Assembly: GCA_013076295.1 (NCBI GenBank)
Contig: RQOL01000616.1
Coordinates: forward strand, 4,554,392 to 4,618,391
DNA length: 64,000 nucleotides
Direction of reading: 5' to 3'
Source: Sanderia malayensis
Lineage: Eukaryota; Cnidaria; Scyphozoa; Semaeostomeae; Pelagiidae
A program made the translations under genes and the position numbers. Positions 17,120 to 28,257 of the stretch are shown piece after piece. A model generated the notes under the pieces. The model saw only the letters and a list, made by a program, of their open reading frames with translations. It searched no databases and had not been told where the DNA came from. How positions within the stretch are numbered: the first letter of the stretch is position 1; each line of letters opens with the position of its first letter.

Positions 17120-19647
17120 TTATTCATGTTCTTTGCATGCTTCTTCGGCATTCCCATATCTAACTTTCAGCACACTCAATTCTACTCTGGCTGCCTTCAG
17201 CTCTCTTGTCAACATACTGTAATTTCTTGATAATCGGAGATTTTCTTCCTCTACAAGAATATTTCTTTCATCGGCCTTTACCAGCCTTGCTAAAGACTTG
17301 TCGAACCTGGCTTTCACAGACACAAGATCTCGAGCTTTGTCTTTGAACTCAAACAGTAGATCTTCATACTGCTGAGTAAATATTCTCAGCTTGCTCTTAA
17401 GTTTCTTCACCAAAAAACTTTTTTCTTCACAATCAATTTGGAGCTCAGCCATTGATTCCATTGTTACAATGCAATGCTCACAATGGTCTGATTGCTCCAA
17501 CGTCTGTTTCATTTCTGTTTCTTTCATTGATTCTTCATGCAATGCAACTCCACATCTAGGCATTTCACTTTCTTTTGCTAGCAATTCTGTTGCCCTTCTT
17601 TGCATTTTCTTCGGCTCTTCGTTTTCTTGCATCGCATTTTTGAGAACATCATTCTCCTGCGATGTTTTCTCTAGCTCCCTTCTTAGCCCTTGATTTTCTT
17701 CAATGAGCTTACCAAGATCATTTCCGTAAAATAACGTCTGCTGTGAACAAGAATTTTCAAGCTTCAGAGCTGCAAAATCATTGCAGATCTTCTTCACGTC
17801 TTCTGAACCTCTGCTCTCACGATTCCGATTCATGCAACTCGCTTTATCTGACAACGAATCTGTAAAATCTTTGATTCTCTTCTTCGCTGCGAACAATTCT
17901 TCTTGCATCTCATCTCTTTCTTGCTTCAAAGTATTCAACTCGACATCCCTTGAAACTTTCAAATAACGACTTTCACCGAATCGATAAGAAAAATTACTGC
18001 AGCTATGATCAACATCAGTTGATGCTTTCTGAACTGCTTCAAGAATACTGATCGTATTCTTCATCTTCTCGATATCTTCTTCCTTTCTGATCAATTCTTC
18101 TTTTAATGTTGCTGTTTCCTCTTTACATGTGGCATCTGCTTCTTCCAGCATCGATTCTAAAATTTTTACACGCTCATTTAAGTCACTGACAACTCTGTTC
18201 TTCTCATCCAAACTTTCCTTCGTTGTTTGCAACATTTCCATGTTCTGATCTTGCATTTTATTCTCTGATTGTAACTTTTCAAGCAAGTCTGCACATTCTA
18301 GCTTCAAAACTTTCCTCTTCTTCTTTAACATGGCGATCTTCCGCACCATCGAACTTCTTTCATTTTGATACCTTTGCTTTTGTGTTTCACACTCTTCCTT
18401 GCATTCTCGATTGCTTGTTTCCAAACTATCAACCTTCATCTTTAAACTTTCCACCAGCTCTTCTCTTTCAGCAACCAATGCCGCCATATCTTGCAATTCT
18501 GAAGATTTCCTATCAACAAGATCTTTGCATGCATTCATTTCTTCGACACTGACACTTGCTTTCTGGGCTGCTTCAAGAATACTGATCGTATTCATCATCT
18601 TCTCAATATCTTCAACCTTTCTAATCAATTCTTCCTTCAATGTTGATGTTTCCTCTTCGTTTTTGGCATTTGCTTCTTCCAGCATCAACTCTATAATCTT
18701 TACTTGCTCATCCAAGTCACTGACAAGTCTGTTTTTCTTCTCCAAGCTTTCCTTCGCCGTTTGAAACAATTCCACGTTCTTTCGATTTTCATTCTCGTCT
18801 GACTGTGACTTTTCAAGCAAATCTGCAAATTTCAGCTCCAGAGTTTGCTTCTCCTCCATTATCGTAGCGAGCTTTCGCTTCATCAAGCTTCCTTCTATTT
18901 GATACTTTTGCCTTTCTTCCACATATTCTATCTTCCTTTCTCGATAGTTTGTTTCAAGACCATCCATCATCATCTTTAAATTTTCCACCCTCTTTCCTTT
19001 CTCTGCAACCAATTCCATCATCTCATCAACGCGATCTTTGTATGTATCCATTCCATCGATACTGATAGTTAACAAATCTTTCTTTGTTAACGCGTCCTTC
19101 TTCTGCCACCACTTTCTCTTGGCTAAAGAAAATTCCTCCATCTTTCCTGCACTGGATATTGTACATGATCCATTTGCTTCCTTCATTTCCTTCAACATCT
19201 CAAGATGCTTCAACAATCGTTGAGATGGCTTTGCATTTCCACCACTGCTCGTCCCAGCCTCGTTACCATCCTGATTCTTCTTCTTCCTTGCCAAAATCTT
19301 CATAACATCTTGCCTACCAATGATGTATTTTCTGGAAGACTTCCCCGGCTCAGCAACGTCACTTGGTTCTACTTGCACTTCCTTTGCATCGTGCTCAGAA
19401 CTGATTATATCCAAATCATCGAATGTTGGATCATTAGTGCTCGGTTCAACAACTGAGCGAGATACATGTGGCACATTCTGGAACTTCCCCGAATAAATTG
19501 CCTCAATTCCTGTAAAAAATTACAATTCTTAATACAATCCAACACTGTTTACTAAATTTTTCCGTGCATTAAAACTAAATCATAGTTATCTTCGCGAAAG
19601 TTTAAAAAATAAAACTTACCTTGCCCCGCAATTCCCCAACGATCCAT
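17120..19647 (-). CDS. Long coiled-coil protein with an internal duplication
   Basis: Two exons (19647-19620 and 19509-17120) give 805 aa starting MDRWGIAGQ. No family is recognised. About residues 1-120 are acidic then basic and probably disordered (includes GTSSGGNAKPS). From about residue 165 to the end nearly everything is heptad-rich coiled coil with very high Glu, Lys and Leu. Residues ~166-328 and ~337-507 are homologous repeats sharing ADLLEK, TLKEELIRK and EDIEKM-NTISILEA. The last third has another coiled coil (DLLFEFKDKARDLVSVKARF). Such proteins are often centrosomal, ciliary or cytoskeletal, but no specific role can be assigned. The tiny first exon is supported by GT-AG sites and phase. 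Confidence 0.8.
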
Positions 19648-20244
19648 GTTTTCAACAACAAAACAAACTGCTAAACTTCCAATCTTTCACGAATAAACAA
19701 CAATATTGCAAGCGCATATAAATCAACTCTGATAGCTTTGAAAACTCTCAGCTTTCAAAGCTCGTCAGTATTTGAGTTTGGAATCAAGTATTTATTAATT
19801 AGTACGTCACAATCGATCAATCTTTACAATGACCTCAAAGTCTAGACTCACTACATTGCGTCCCTGTGCCTTACTCGTTTTGCTCGCTCGGTTGAGAGGG
19901 TTCCAAGTGTTGAGAGAGTTACGAGCGATGCATAGGGACGCAATGTAATGGTCTAGTCATATCATCAACGCTAGGCCATGAAAATACGACCAATGCATAG
20001 ATCGAAATCGAGTGCAAACTATAAATATTCTATATTAGAAATAGCTAGTGGGTGAAAAGTTCTCTAAGCGAACAAAACCCAAAATAAGCAAAAATCAGAA
20101 CCCTGGATATGAGTGACTGTTCTGAAATTAACCAACATATGCACAATAAAAAGAACATTGTTCTAAAGCTGGTATATAAAGCTGAAAAGAGGTATATAGC
20201 TAATAATAAAAATACTTACAATCAACATAAATTCATAATGCGGC
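19648..20244. other. Spacer between coiled-coil gene and TERF2IP
   Basis: Spacer holding the promoter side of the coiled-coil gene and the 3' flank of TERF2IP. It contains the hairpin element at 19843-19955. Nothing else is recognised. Confidence 0.6.
19843..19955. mobile_element. 113-bp hairpin element (TAGACTC family, copy 1)
   Basis: The left arm TAGACTCACTACATTGCGTC and the right arm GACGCAATGTAATGGTCTA are inverted copies. The similarity continues inward, so nearly the whole element folds into a hairpin. Related copies occur at 23627-23652 and 24621-24687. It is non-coding and fits a very short MITE. Confidence 0.6.
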
Positions 20245-23200
20245 TCATTCATTCAAACAAATATACACAGTTCGCTTTTTGACAGCTTTATTGCCACGCC
20301 TTTCAGTTACTTCTTCAATTTTCAATTTATTCTTTATGCTTCTCCTTTCCTTCAAAACTTTGTCATCTGCATAATTCCAAGGCAATGACCCTAAAAGAGT
20401 TAGGAAAAGAAGACATTTCCTATCAATTGATACAGACGACACAGTGATTGATCATAATTCACTGGTATTAGCTACAAGAGATATCCTTACACAACTAAGT
20501 ATCTCATACCATCAATTAATCTTCCACTGGTAACACAACTAACTGCATCTTCTAATTTTCCATTACAGTAGAAAATGGTGTTCAAAGCAGACACGAAGTC
20601 GAGTCGGTAACGCAACATGAAACGCTGTCGGAGAAAAAAGACGAGGAACAATAATACTCGATTCTAAAGAACAATAATTCAAACGATGAAAAGAAAATTA
20701 GGAGCGAAAAATTGTAAAGCCAAAATTCATACCTGTACCATTGATCTTAGTTTGAAGACTTTGAGCATTTCAAGAGCCTTGTCGGCTTTGATAAAGTCCA
20801 AAGATCGCTGGTATATAGCAGAAAGATCCACTTCAACATCGCCCCGGTCAACTGAAAATAAAAAAAAGGCTTTCGTTGACTTGATGGGTATGGAATGCAG
20901 CACGGTTGAATGATGAATGGGGGGGTGAAGAAAATATCATTTTGAAAGAATATCACAAACTTTTTTTCGATCGAGGACTGGACGTCGTGGCAACATGTTT
21001 GCTGTTTCTTGCATTCGTAGACAATCTTATATTATTGGTTGTTAAACAACCAGATTGATATTCTTTTCCAGTACTGTCGTTTCTATATTTGTTTGGTGTT
21101 TTTTCAGAAGCATTTTTATATCTTTGACGCTTCTGTGGCGAACAACTCTTTTCCAACTCTACAGCCTGTACTTTTGAGTCTGTATGTGCTCCAGAAGGCC
21201 CTGGTAATTCAGTGTCTGTGGCTCCTTTATCTTGGACCCTTGACCAACCTCGTTTCCGCAACACAATAGGACTGTCCGCAGGTGTTCCCCGCGAGTGCTC
21301 CTTCGCATTTGGCCTTGGTGATACATCTACCTGCACCAATGAGGGTCCAGCAACTCGTGTCATCGGAGTTTCTTTCATTGCAGGAGAAGTCGCTTTCTTG
21401 TTTACGATTTTTTCATTCAATTTTCTAGGGGATCTTCGGAGACCTTCGTCGTTGGAATCTGAAAGACATTTCTTCATACTAAGATCAACAAAAGCCACTT
21501 CTCTGTACACCTCTGTGAATTTTACTGATTCTTTCGACAGTAACTCTATAAAACACAAATAAATCGCACTTAAACTTATATTATTACTAGTCGAGAATAT
21601 ATTTCCCTAAAACTATCGTAAAAACATCGTCTGCAATCGAAGCAAGTTGAAGCTTCCTAAGAAATCTGAAAAACGTACGTTTCCCCTTTGTTGTTGTTGA
21701 TGAAGACACCGGCTTGGAAGGTTTTGTTGCCGCGGAATTCAAGTCCGAAAGATTAATAAAAACTTCTTCCTTATCTACAATCAAAAATAAAGACTGTCAG
21801 TTATGAGAGAATTCCAACCAACCATAAACCGCTTATTAAAAGAAAACATCAGATCAGGCATCATACTTTTTTGTGTCTCATTGACATCTGGATATTTCGA
21901 CCTGGAAGCAAAACTGCTTGGCGTGTGTTGGATAAACGACATTTCTTTACCTGAATTATATCAAAAGTTCTCTTTCAGACATAATTCATTTACAATTAAT
22001 CAATTATTTAATTCAGCCAAGTACCTAACAAAATACATAACTAATCAAAATTCTATGTTTGATAAAATGCAAAACAAGCAACAGAGACAACGTGTCTAAC
22101 CACGACTCAAATCGCAATACTTGAATAGAATTAATAATCAGCTATAGAGCTATACTTTATATAATTAACAACACACAATTGTGGTGAGAACGAATCCTTA
22201 CCTTTGCAGTTGCCAACTGCCAGCATGCTATAATTATGCTTTGGTGCATCATCAGCGAGATGCTTCAAATATCTACTTCTCATGGACTGCCATGGATGCC
22301 TTGTTACCTTCACGAAAAATAGGCAACAAATACATCCATCCATGCAATCACACAAATACATGATGAATAGTGAAATAATAGTGAAATAATAACTTCGAAC
22401 AGACTCTTAAGTTGTAAACCATCCATCCTAGAAACATGGGGGCTAGCTCAAAAATGCGAGAGAAAATGCTTACCTTTTCTTCCTGCATTTGCTTCCAGAT
22501 TTGATTTCCACTGATACTTCCAGCACCATTTTCTTTGGCATTTTTCTTGATATAATCAATTATTGCCTGGTCTTCACCACACAAATACTCAGACCTCCTA
22601 ACATTAAAATTTGATAGCAATAATAGAACAATTACTTACTGGCATTTCAAGAACTGCTTAGTGACACCAATGTACAACATGACAGATTAGATTCAAATTA
22701 GTTGAGTTGACAAGCTTACCCATTCTTCTCTCCACATTTTAAAACAGTCTTTCGTTCATTTGACTTAACCCTAAAAGCAATACACTATCATCACCCATAA
22801 GAAGATCAAAAGAGACAAATTTCTGAGCGTAAAATAATCTATTAAAATACTTGCCTGTAGCTGTCTATGTCTTGAAGACAATTCTGTTGCACGCTCTGGA
22901 ATATGAAGTCAACATGAACCAGACCTTCAGAAACACTATCTTCTTTGTCAGTCAACCTGATTGATTCGGGAAGAAACTTTGATGACAACTCACCTCCACC
23001 AGCCTTAAAAAATTCCAAAAGCAGTGCATGAGATGATGACATGAATTATATTATGACATATTCATGAATTATTGTTTTAAGAACAGACTTGACAAGTGTT
23101 GGACAAATCAACCCATACTATATGATCATAAATCCTGCCTTGAACATATAAGCAATATAACTTTAATACATGACAGTCTCATCCTAGTGGCTCAACCATA

Positions 23201-23605
23201 GCCAATGATCAGTAGTTAGCTTATGATCTTATCTTCCACACCATAACATCAAGTGATTATAACGTCATAATAATGACGTCAGAGCTCATGCCAAGTTCCC
23301 TTCCTTCATCCTACCTGGCTTTCAGCTCATTTTCAGATTAAACTCTCTATTTATGCAGCATTATATACTTAGACTTAACATAACTTTGAGACTATATACA
23401 GTAATTTGTTTAGACGCAAATGACTATCAAGCATAACATGACGTCATGCATGACAACAACAAACAACTGAGGGCATGCAGAAGCGCATAAAATTTACCTC
23501 AACTAGTCTTCTGATCTCAGCCTTCAATGGACATGGGTGAAAGATAAAGGAAAGCGGCTTGCCGTCGTCAGAAGTGAATAACTTTGAGCTCAAACTTGAA
23601 GCCAT
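20245..23605 (-). CDS. TERF2IP: TERF2IP / RAP1, telomere-associated protein
   Basis: Shelterin component that binds TRF2 and also acts in transcription. Ten exons (23605-23498, 23003-22855, 22770-22720, 22597-22474, 22307-22202, 21774-21679, 21545-20961, 20851-20733, 20624-20510, 20390-20245) sum to 532 aa, longer than the vertebrate protein because of a long linker. An N-terminal BRCT domain (LFTSDDGKPLSFIFHPCP; AGGGELSSKFLPESIRL) is followed by the Rap1 Myb domain (YLCGEDQAIIDYIKKNAKEN, HPWQSMRSRYLKHL). Then comes a Lys/Ser/Pro-rich linker with RRSPRKLN, and the C-terminal RCT domain (FYCNGKLEDAVSCVTSGRL, LPWNYADDKVLKE, ending KKRTVYICLNE). The intron after exon 2 has a GC donor. Confidence 0.93.
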
Positions 23606-23626
23606 TAGGCCTAAAAACGCTCAACG

Positions 23627-23652
23627 TAGAGTCATTACATTGCGTCCCTGTG
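23627..23652. mobile_element. Solo arm of the TAGACTC hairpin family (copy 2)
   Basis: TAGAGTCATTACATTGCGTC followed by CCTGTG matches the left arm of the 19843 element, but no matching right arm follows. It lies only 22 bp upstream of the TERF2IP start codon, so it is probably in that gene's 5' UTR or promoter. Confidence 0.45.
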
Positions 23653-23757
23653 TTTTTGACAGTTCCTTCGCGCCACAAAAAGGGACTTATCACGAGCTTA
23701 AAAAATCGGAACTCGGAATTCCTCCATTCACAGAGTAGGATTTCAAAATCATCCTTA

Positions 23758-23846
23758 CCATAACCGTAACCCTTAACCAATTCCTAACCCAAGCTGTAAC
23801 ACAAGCCCTGACCTTAACCTTAACCCTACCTTAACCCATCAGTTAC
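23758..23846. repeat. Degenerate CCCTAA tract
   Basis: Irregular run of AACCCTAA/AACCTTAA-like hexamers (e.g. CCTTAACCTTAACCCTACC). Reads TTAGGG on the minus strand. Too degenerate to be an active telomere. Confidence 0.6.
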
Positions 23847-23859
23847 TTTGGACACTATT

Positions 23860-24330
23860 ACGTCATGAATCCTCCTGCGCAGTGGCACATATATGGTACT
23901 GCGCATGCCCACCCACCTTTAGTATACATCAACCCTAACCCTAAGCCTAACCCTAACCCTGACCATAGCATCAGATGCCCACGTCATGAATCCTCCTGCG
24001 CAGTACCACAGATATAGTACTGCGCATGCCCACCCACCTTTAGTATACATCAACCCTAACCCTAAGCTTAACCCTAACCTTAATCCTAACACTGACCATA
24101 GCATCAGATGCCCTGTACCAGATTACGTCATGAATCCTCCTGCGCAGTGGCACATATATGGTACTGCGCATGCCCGCCCACCTTTAGCATACATCAACCC
24201 TAACCCTAAGCCTAACCCTAACCTTAACCCTAACCCTTACCATAGCATCAGATGCCCTGGACTAGATTACGTCATGGATCCTCCTGCGCAGAAGGCACTA
24301 CCTAATACTGCGCATACCTAACATTAAAGT
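23860..24330. repeat. Minisatellite with embedded telomere-like repeats
   Basis: Units start at ACGTCATGAATCCTCCTGCG, at 23860, 23981, 24125 and (truncated) 24269, giving periods of 121, 144 and 144 bp. Each full unit has a GC-rich part with TGCGCAGT and inverted ACTGCGCA flanking an ATATAT core, then CCACCTTTAG, then 5-8 CCCTAA-like hexamers, then CATAGCATCAGATGCCC. Units differ mainly in the number and purity of hexamers. The telomere-like orientation is constant. Confidence 0.85.
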
Positions 24331-24361
24331 TATTGATTTATTAAAACACAAAGTAGATGCT

Positions 24362-24440
24362 CTGATCAGGTTTCGAACCAGTGGTCTCTAGATTACTTTG
24401 CAGCTACCTTACCAGTAGGCTACAACCTCGATGGCTTACA
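24362..24440 (-). mobile_element. tRNA-derived SINE-like unit
   Basis: On the minus strand a box-A-like TAGCCTACTGGTAAG is followed about 40 bp later by a perfect box B, GGTTCGAAACC (24379-24369), as in pol III internal promoters. The acceptor-stem halves do not pair convincingly and no CCA-ready 3' end is visible. A tRNA-derived SINE head or tRNA pseudogene is therefore likelier than a functional tRNA. Confidence 0.5.
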
Positions 24441-24620
24441 GTAGAGAATGGCATGAACTAAAACAGAATCGACAAAACGAAAAACCGACAAATCAGACAT
24501 GTTTTCGAACTTCGTTAACTGTACCTCGATTATCTCAAGCTCCCCGATCTTGAATAAGATTTTTTATGTCAATTAATTGTAATTCATTTCATTAACTCTC
24601 AAACATATTCTCTGAGAACT

Positions 24621-24687
24621 TAGACTCGTTACATTGCATGATTAACGAGATTCGACCAAAGCACAGGGACGCAATGTAATAGGTTTA
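24621..24687. mobile_element. 67-bp TAGACTC hairpin element (copy 3)
   Basis: Left arm TAGACTCGTTACATTGC, right arm CACAGGGACGCAATGTAATA. Same arms as the 19843 element but with a shorter loop. The left arm has lost the GTCCCTG portion. Confidence 0.55.
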
Positions 24688-24836
24688 CGCTTAGCGCAAA
24701 ATGATAAAAAGAAAAACTCTTCAGAAATGACACAAAGAAAACTCATTTAACATTACATTGCATCAATTTAAGTATTATTATACGCGAAAGCTCATTGCTC
24801 ATCATAAGTATGATTTTTGGTATGATTTATGATTTT

Positions 24837-26011
24837 TTAAAAAACAGTAAGTAAAGCAAATACACAATACAATAAAGCACATGGGTATGCTACAAGTGGC
24901 TGTTGCGAGTCCATGGCAAGAACTGTAACAAACAGTTTTGAAGCTGACCAACTACACCATAATATGACCAAAGTTGTGAGAATTGTTCCAAGACTTCCCC
25001 TGAGAGAAATAAATAACAACTTAACATTGCATCAAGAGACTAAAAATAAAATTTAGGCTGCATGAACAGTTTTAGTATACTTACTGTAAGGTTAAAATGA
25101 CTGATATTCCAGAAAGCATGACCATAGGAAGAAGACAGTAACCAAGAACACTGACTACACAGCTCAATGTAACACCGGTCATACTCATGAAATTTAGAAC
25201 AGCATACATCGAAAGGCAGCCAAGTACTCCAAGCCCATAGATATAACCGAATCCATGAACTTTTCCAGACTGAAAAAAAAACATAAAAAAACATAAATTG
25301 AAAAATAATTTGTTTTCATACATTTCATGAGTAATACTTTCATACACATGAAAGTATTTTTCTAGTATGTTGAAATGATATGCATGCCTTACCAGCAACA
25401 AAAAGGCGCCAAACGCAATGCAAAACACGAAAGGACCAGCAAGATCAGTATCATCCATGATATTTGGATCAGTTTGTTGAAAAGGATGAAGAACTGACAT
25501 TGTCTAAAAATAACAAAAAAAAGATTGTTATCATACAGAACATAAAGTAAATGAAAAAAGAATGGACCATTAATGTAAGCAACATATTCACAACAATAGC
25601 TTACCTTTTGTACAATGTGATCAAAGTTGATGCCCAGCTCTGCAAAAAATGCAATTGTTTTGTATCATGTGTTGCAATATTTTATTGAAGTGCAAAAGAT
25701 GATGGTAAATACATCAACAATTTACCTTCTAATAGTGGAGGCTCATCTTCAAAGCTAGCATATTCATTAGGAGTAGACTTCATTTGATTGTTGAAAGTAT
25801 AATTTTGTTGTTGTGGAGTCATGATAGACGGGCCTTGACTTCCAAAGCCTGGGGCAGCATTATAAGTTTGATCATAGCCTCCGCCATAGTTTCCTCCATA
25901 ACTTGCACCAAAATCTCCACCTTGGCTTTCATAATTGTAGCCTGTTGAATTGTCTTGATTTGAATTGTACGCGTATCCTGAATCGTAAAAATCAATTTGT
26001 TGATCTGCCAT
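24837..26011 (-). CDS. YIPF5: YIPF5, Yip1-domain Golgi/ER membrane protein
   Basis: Multi-pass Yip1-family protein of the ER-to-Golgi interface that interacts with Rab GTPases and COPII traffic. Five exons. The N-terminal cytosolic region is Gly/Tyr/Gln-rich ([12 protein letters not shown]). The family signature follows: [68 protein letters not shown] and [19 protein letters not shown] at the very end, with five hydrophobic segments. The exon joins (LEG|EL, VQK|T, TLQ|GS) all keep frame. The start [15 protein letters not shown] fits the DFYDSGY-type N-terminus. It is divergent from DNAAF6. Confidence 0.94.
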
Positions 26012-26410
26012 TCTTGCCGTTATAAGTGTTCTTTGTAAAAAGTTCAACAAATCGACAAATAATTTATGCTTCTTTCCGAAATTTTTAGGCCAAGGCCTAG
26101 AAGCGTTCGTGCATTGAAACTAGACGTTGCAACATGCAAAAATGACCAGTTTAAGAAAGATTTTGTGCCTCTTTCATTCAAGTAAGAGGTTAAGATATGT
26201 TTCGAAGATAATTAAAAATCTTTAGTACAGTAATTGTCGCAGTTTTATAGCAATTTATTTATTGCTCGAGGGCTCTCCGAAGCCACGTAGAAGCGATGGG
26301 ATATGATTAATATCCACAGTTGAAAGTAGGTGCCGTGCCGCGGCTCCTCCGCAATCAAACCGACAACAACAGCAACATAAACAAAATATTGTTGTTTTGG
26401 AGACAAAATA
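26012..26410. promoter_or_regulatory. Shared spacer of the YIPF5/DNAAF6 divergent pair
   Basis: 399 bp between two start codons on opposite strands. No TATA box. A CG-rich segment (CCGTGCCGCGGCTCCTCCGC) lies at 26333-26352, close to the DNAAF6 start. Bidirectional promoter by position only. Confidence 0.4.
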
Positions 26411-27419
26411 ATGGCCTTCACAGACGTGAGAACTTTGCAAAAACTTTCTGAACTTTTAAAGCCCCCAGAAGAACTAAATGATGGCGAAGGACAAGTCGAT
26501 GAAACGCACAAACCTCCACATTTGACTCCTGCTTCTATTGGAAAATCTCAGAACAGTTCACAGCAGAATGCAAGTGAGCTAACAATGATTATGTTATGTG
26601 AATTTATGATTATGATTATGACATCGTTTTTAATTTCAAGACTTTTCTCAGTTGCAAGCAAAAAAGAAACGAAAAATGAAAGCAAAGATATCTGGGATGC
26701 CGATGAAGCAATTGAAGGGAACTTTGATGATGATGAAGAAATGGACGAAAGACAATGTCCTGAGTGAGATTTTTTTAAATTGAAGACAATTTCTAAACCT
26801 AGTCTTTCGCATCACCCCTCTCTCTTCTATTTATTTCTAAAAATTCCTATATTTTAGGTACGAAGTACTGTTTAAGCAAAAAGTAACAACGGACGACGTA
26901 TTTCTTGGCATGACAGGAAAAAACCAATCAACAGCATGTTGCGAAGATCTTCTTGTGAGTTGTTCAAATCTTTTTTCAAAAAAGATTAGAGAAGATTTAT
27001 ATTTGATAGCAAACATGCATTAGTTTACTGTTGCTCTACATGGAATATACGCCTTCCAAACTCTGAACAATGATGGTATTTCTAGGTGAGGGTCCAGCTG
27101 CCAAATACTGAAAGGCAAGAAATTGATCTGGATGTTCAGGACACGTTTTTGAGCTGTCGAAGTCCGAAATTGTACGTGTAACAATGAAATACAATTCAAA
27201 TTTCTAACTATTCCGTATGGAACATATGAAGCATCAATGTAACTCATGTAAACACAATGTGGATGCTTAAGTTTTGTCTTCTTATCTTTTAGTCGCTTAG
27301 CGCTTCATTTACCGAGCAAAGTTGACAGCAAAAACGGCAAAGCAGATTGGGATCGAAATAAGCAAATATTAGCAATAACATTGCCATTAAAAAGAGAATA
27401 CGACTTTATGAATATGTAA
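26411..27419 (+). CDS. DNAAF6: DNAAF6 (PIH1D3), dynein arm assembly factor
   Basis: PIH-family co-chaperone that helps pre-assemble axonemal dynein arms in the cytoplasm of ciliated cells. Exons 26411-26573, 26652-26763, 26858-26954, 27086-27171 and 27293-27419 sum to 194 aa. After an acidic stretch (EGNFDDDEEMDE) comes the conserved core: CPEYEVLFKQKVTTDDVFLG, TACCEDLLVRVQLPN, DLDVQDTFL, LALHLPSKVDSKNGKA and LPLKREYDFMN. This is the CS/PIH beta-sandwich typical of the protein. The start MAFTDVRTLQKLSELL matches the helical N-terminus of homologs. Its presence indicates motile cilia or flagella. Confidence 0.94.
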
Positions 27420-28257
27420 TCAAGCAAACGAAATCAATACCTCTGACTTATTCTTGTAGATATGACAGTAAATTAACAGGAATGTTTTCAAATCAATCAG
27501 AAAACTATTTCGTTTCCTGTCAGTTTTAAATAATGATGCATGTATAAGCCCCCATGTTTCAGTATAAACGCGAACATTTCCTTCGTCATATACTTAATGA
27601 GAACAACCCAACCCAGTGTCTCTTTTTAGTGTTCAGCTCGTAGTTTGAAACCTGGAAAGTTGAATTAATATCGAAACAAAACGATTACCAGCCTTAACCA
27701 AAACTCTGATGTAACTGAAAAAACCTCGATTAAGTCATTATTGTCTTCAATAGCTTTAGAAATGAAATTTCAATGCATTTCTAAAGAATTCTTCTCTTTG
27801 TCTTGAACAAGAACAGAGCAATCTCTGAAGCGTTTATAAACTATAAGTAAATTCGCGAATTCGTGAAAGTGAAAACGCTCATGCATACTCGATGTTGAGT
27901 TTCGTGAGGAGAATTGCTGCAATGCATCCCCGCTGAAGGCATTGTACTATTATTTTGAATAACAATGAACTACATGGAATAGAGAGGGTTGTATGAAGGG
28001 ACATCACATCATATTCAGAAATATGCACCATCAGCCATGGCTGGTTTTGACTGAGCTTTTCGTATCAAGAAAACTCGATTCAGCAGCGTTTCATGGCTTT
28101 TCAGAATTTTCTTATAAAAGAAGATGTTCCCCATGGCAAACTCAAGTACCTCTATTCCAGTAACAGCAAGCAGAGCAGGAATAACCTGAAAGAAAGACAA
28201 AGTCGATCATAGAAGAATATACACGATATGGCGTTCAAACAGAACAGACATATATGC
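27420..28257. other. Spacer between DNAAF6 and IL-17-like gene
   Basis: AT-rich with no recognised gene. On the minus strand at 28189-28015 an acceptor (TTTCTTTCAG) precedes a frame VIPALLAVTGIEVLEFAMGN ending in a stop. It could be a last exon of something unidentified, but nothing supports this further. Confidence 0.4.

Larger units (their letters stand above)
23606..24836. other. Repeat-rich spacer between TERF2IP and YIPF5
   Basis: No protein-coding exon was found. In order it contains a solo hairpin-element arm, degenerate CCCTAA tracts, a four-copy minisatellite, a tRNA-derived unit and another hairpin element. The TERF2IP promoter must lie within or next to this material. Confidence 0.7.

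Noticed and set aside
20686..20913. Plus-strand frames antisense to TERF2IP exons
   Set aside because: Shadows of the minus-strand RCT-domain exons, which join in phase and match the family.
23986..24321. 111-residue plus-strand frame in the telomere-like array
   Set aside because: Repetitive Asn/Pro translation of CCCTAA tracts; no coding signature.
23758..24330. A chromosome end (true telomere)
   Set aside because: Hexamers are interspersed with unique sequence, genes continue on both sides, and tracts are short and degenerate.
24362..24440. Functional tRNA gene
   Set aside because: Box B is perfect, but no convincing acceptor-stem pairing or complete cloverleaf could be drawn by eye.
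28015..28200. Minus-strand hydrophobic frame as a second cytokine
   Set aside because: It starts like a signal peptide after a good acceptor, but has no cysteines or cytokine motifs and no partner exon.
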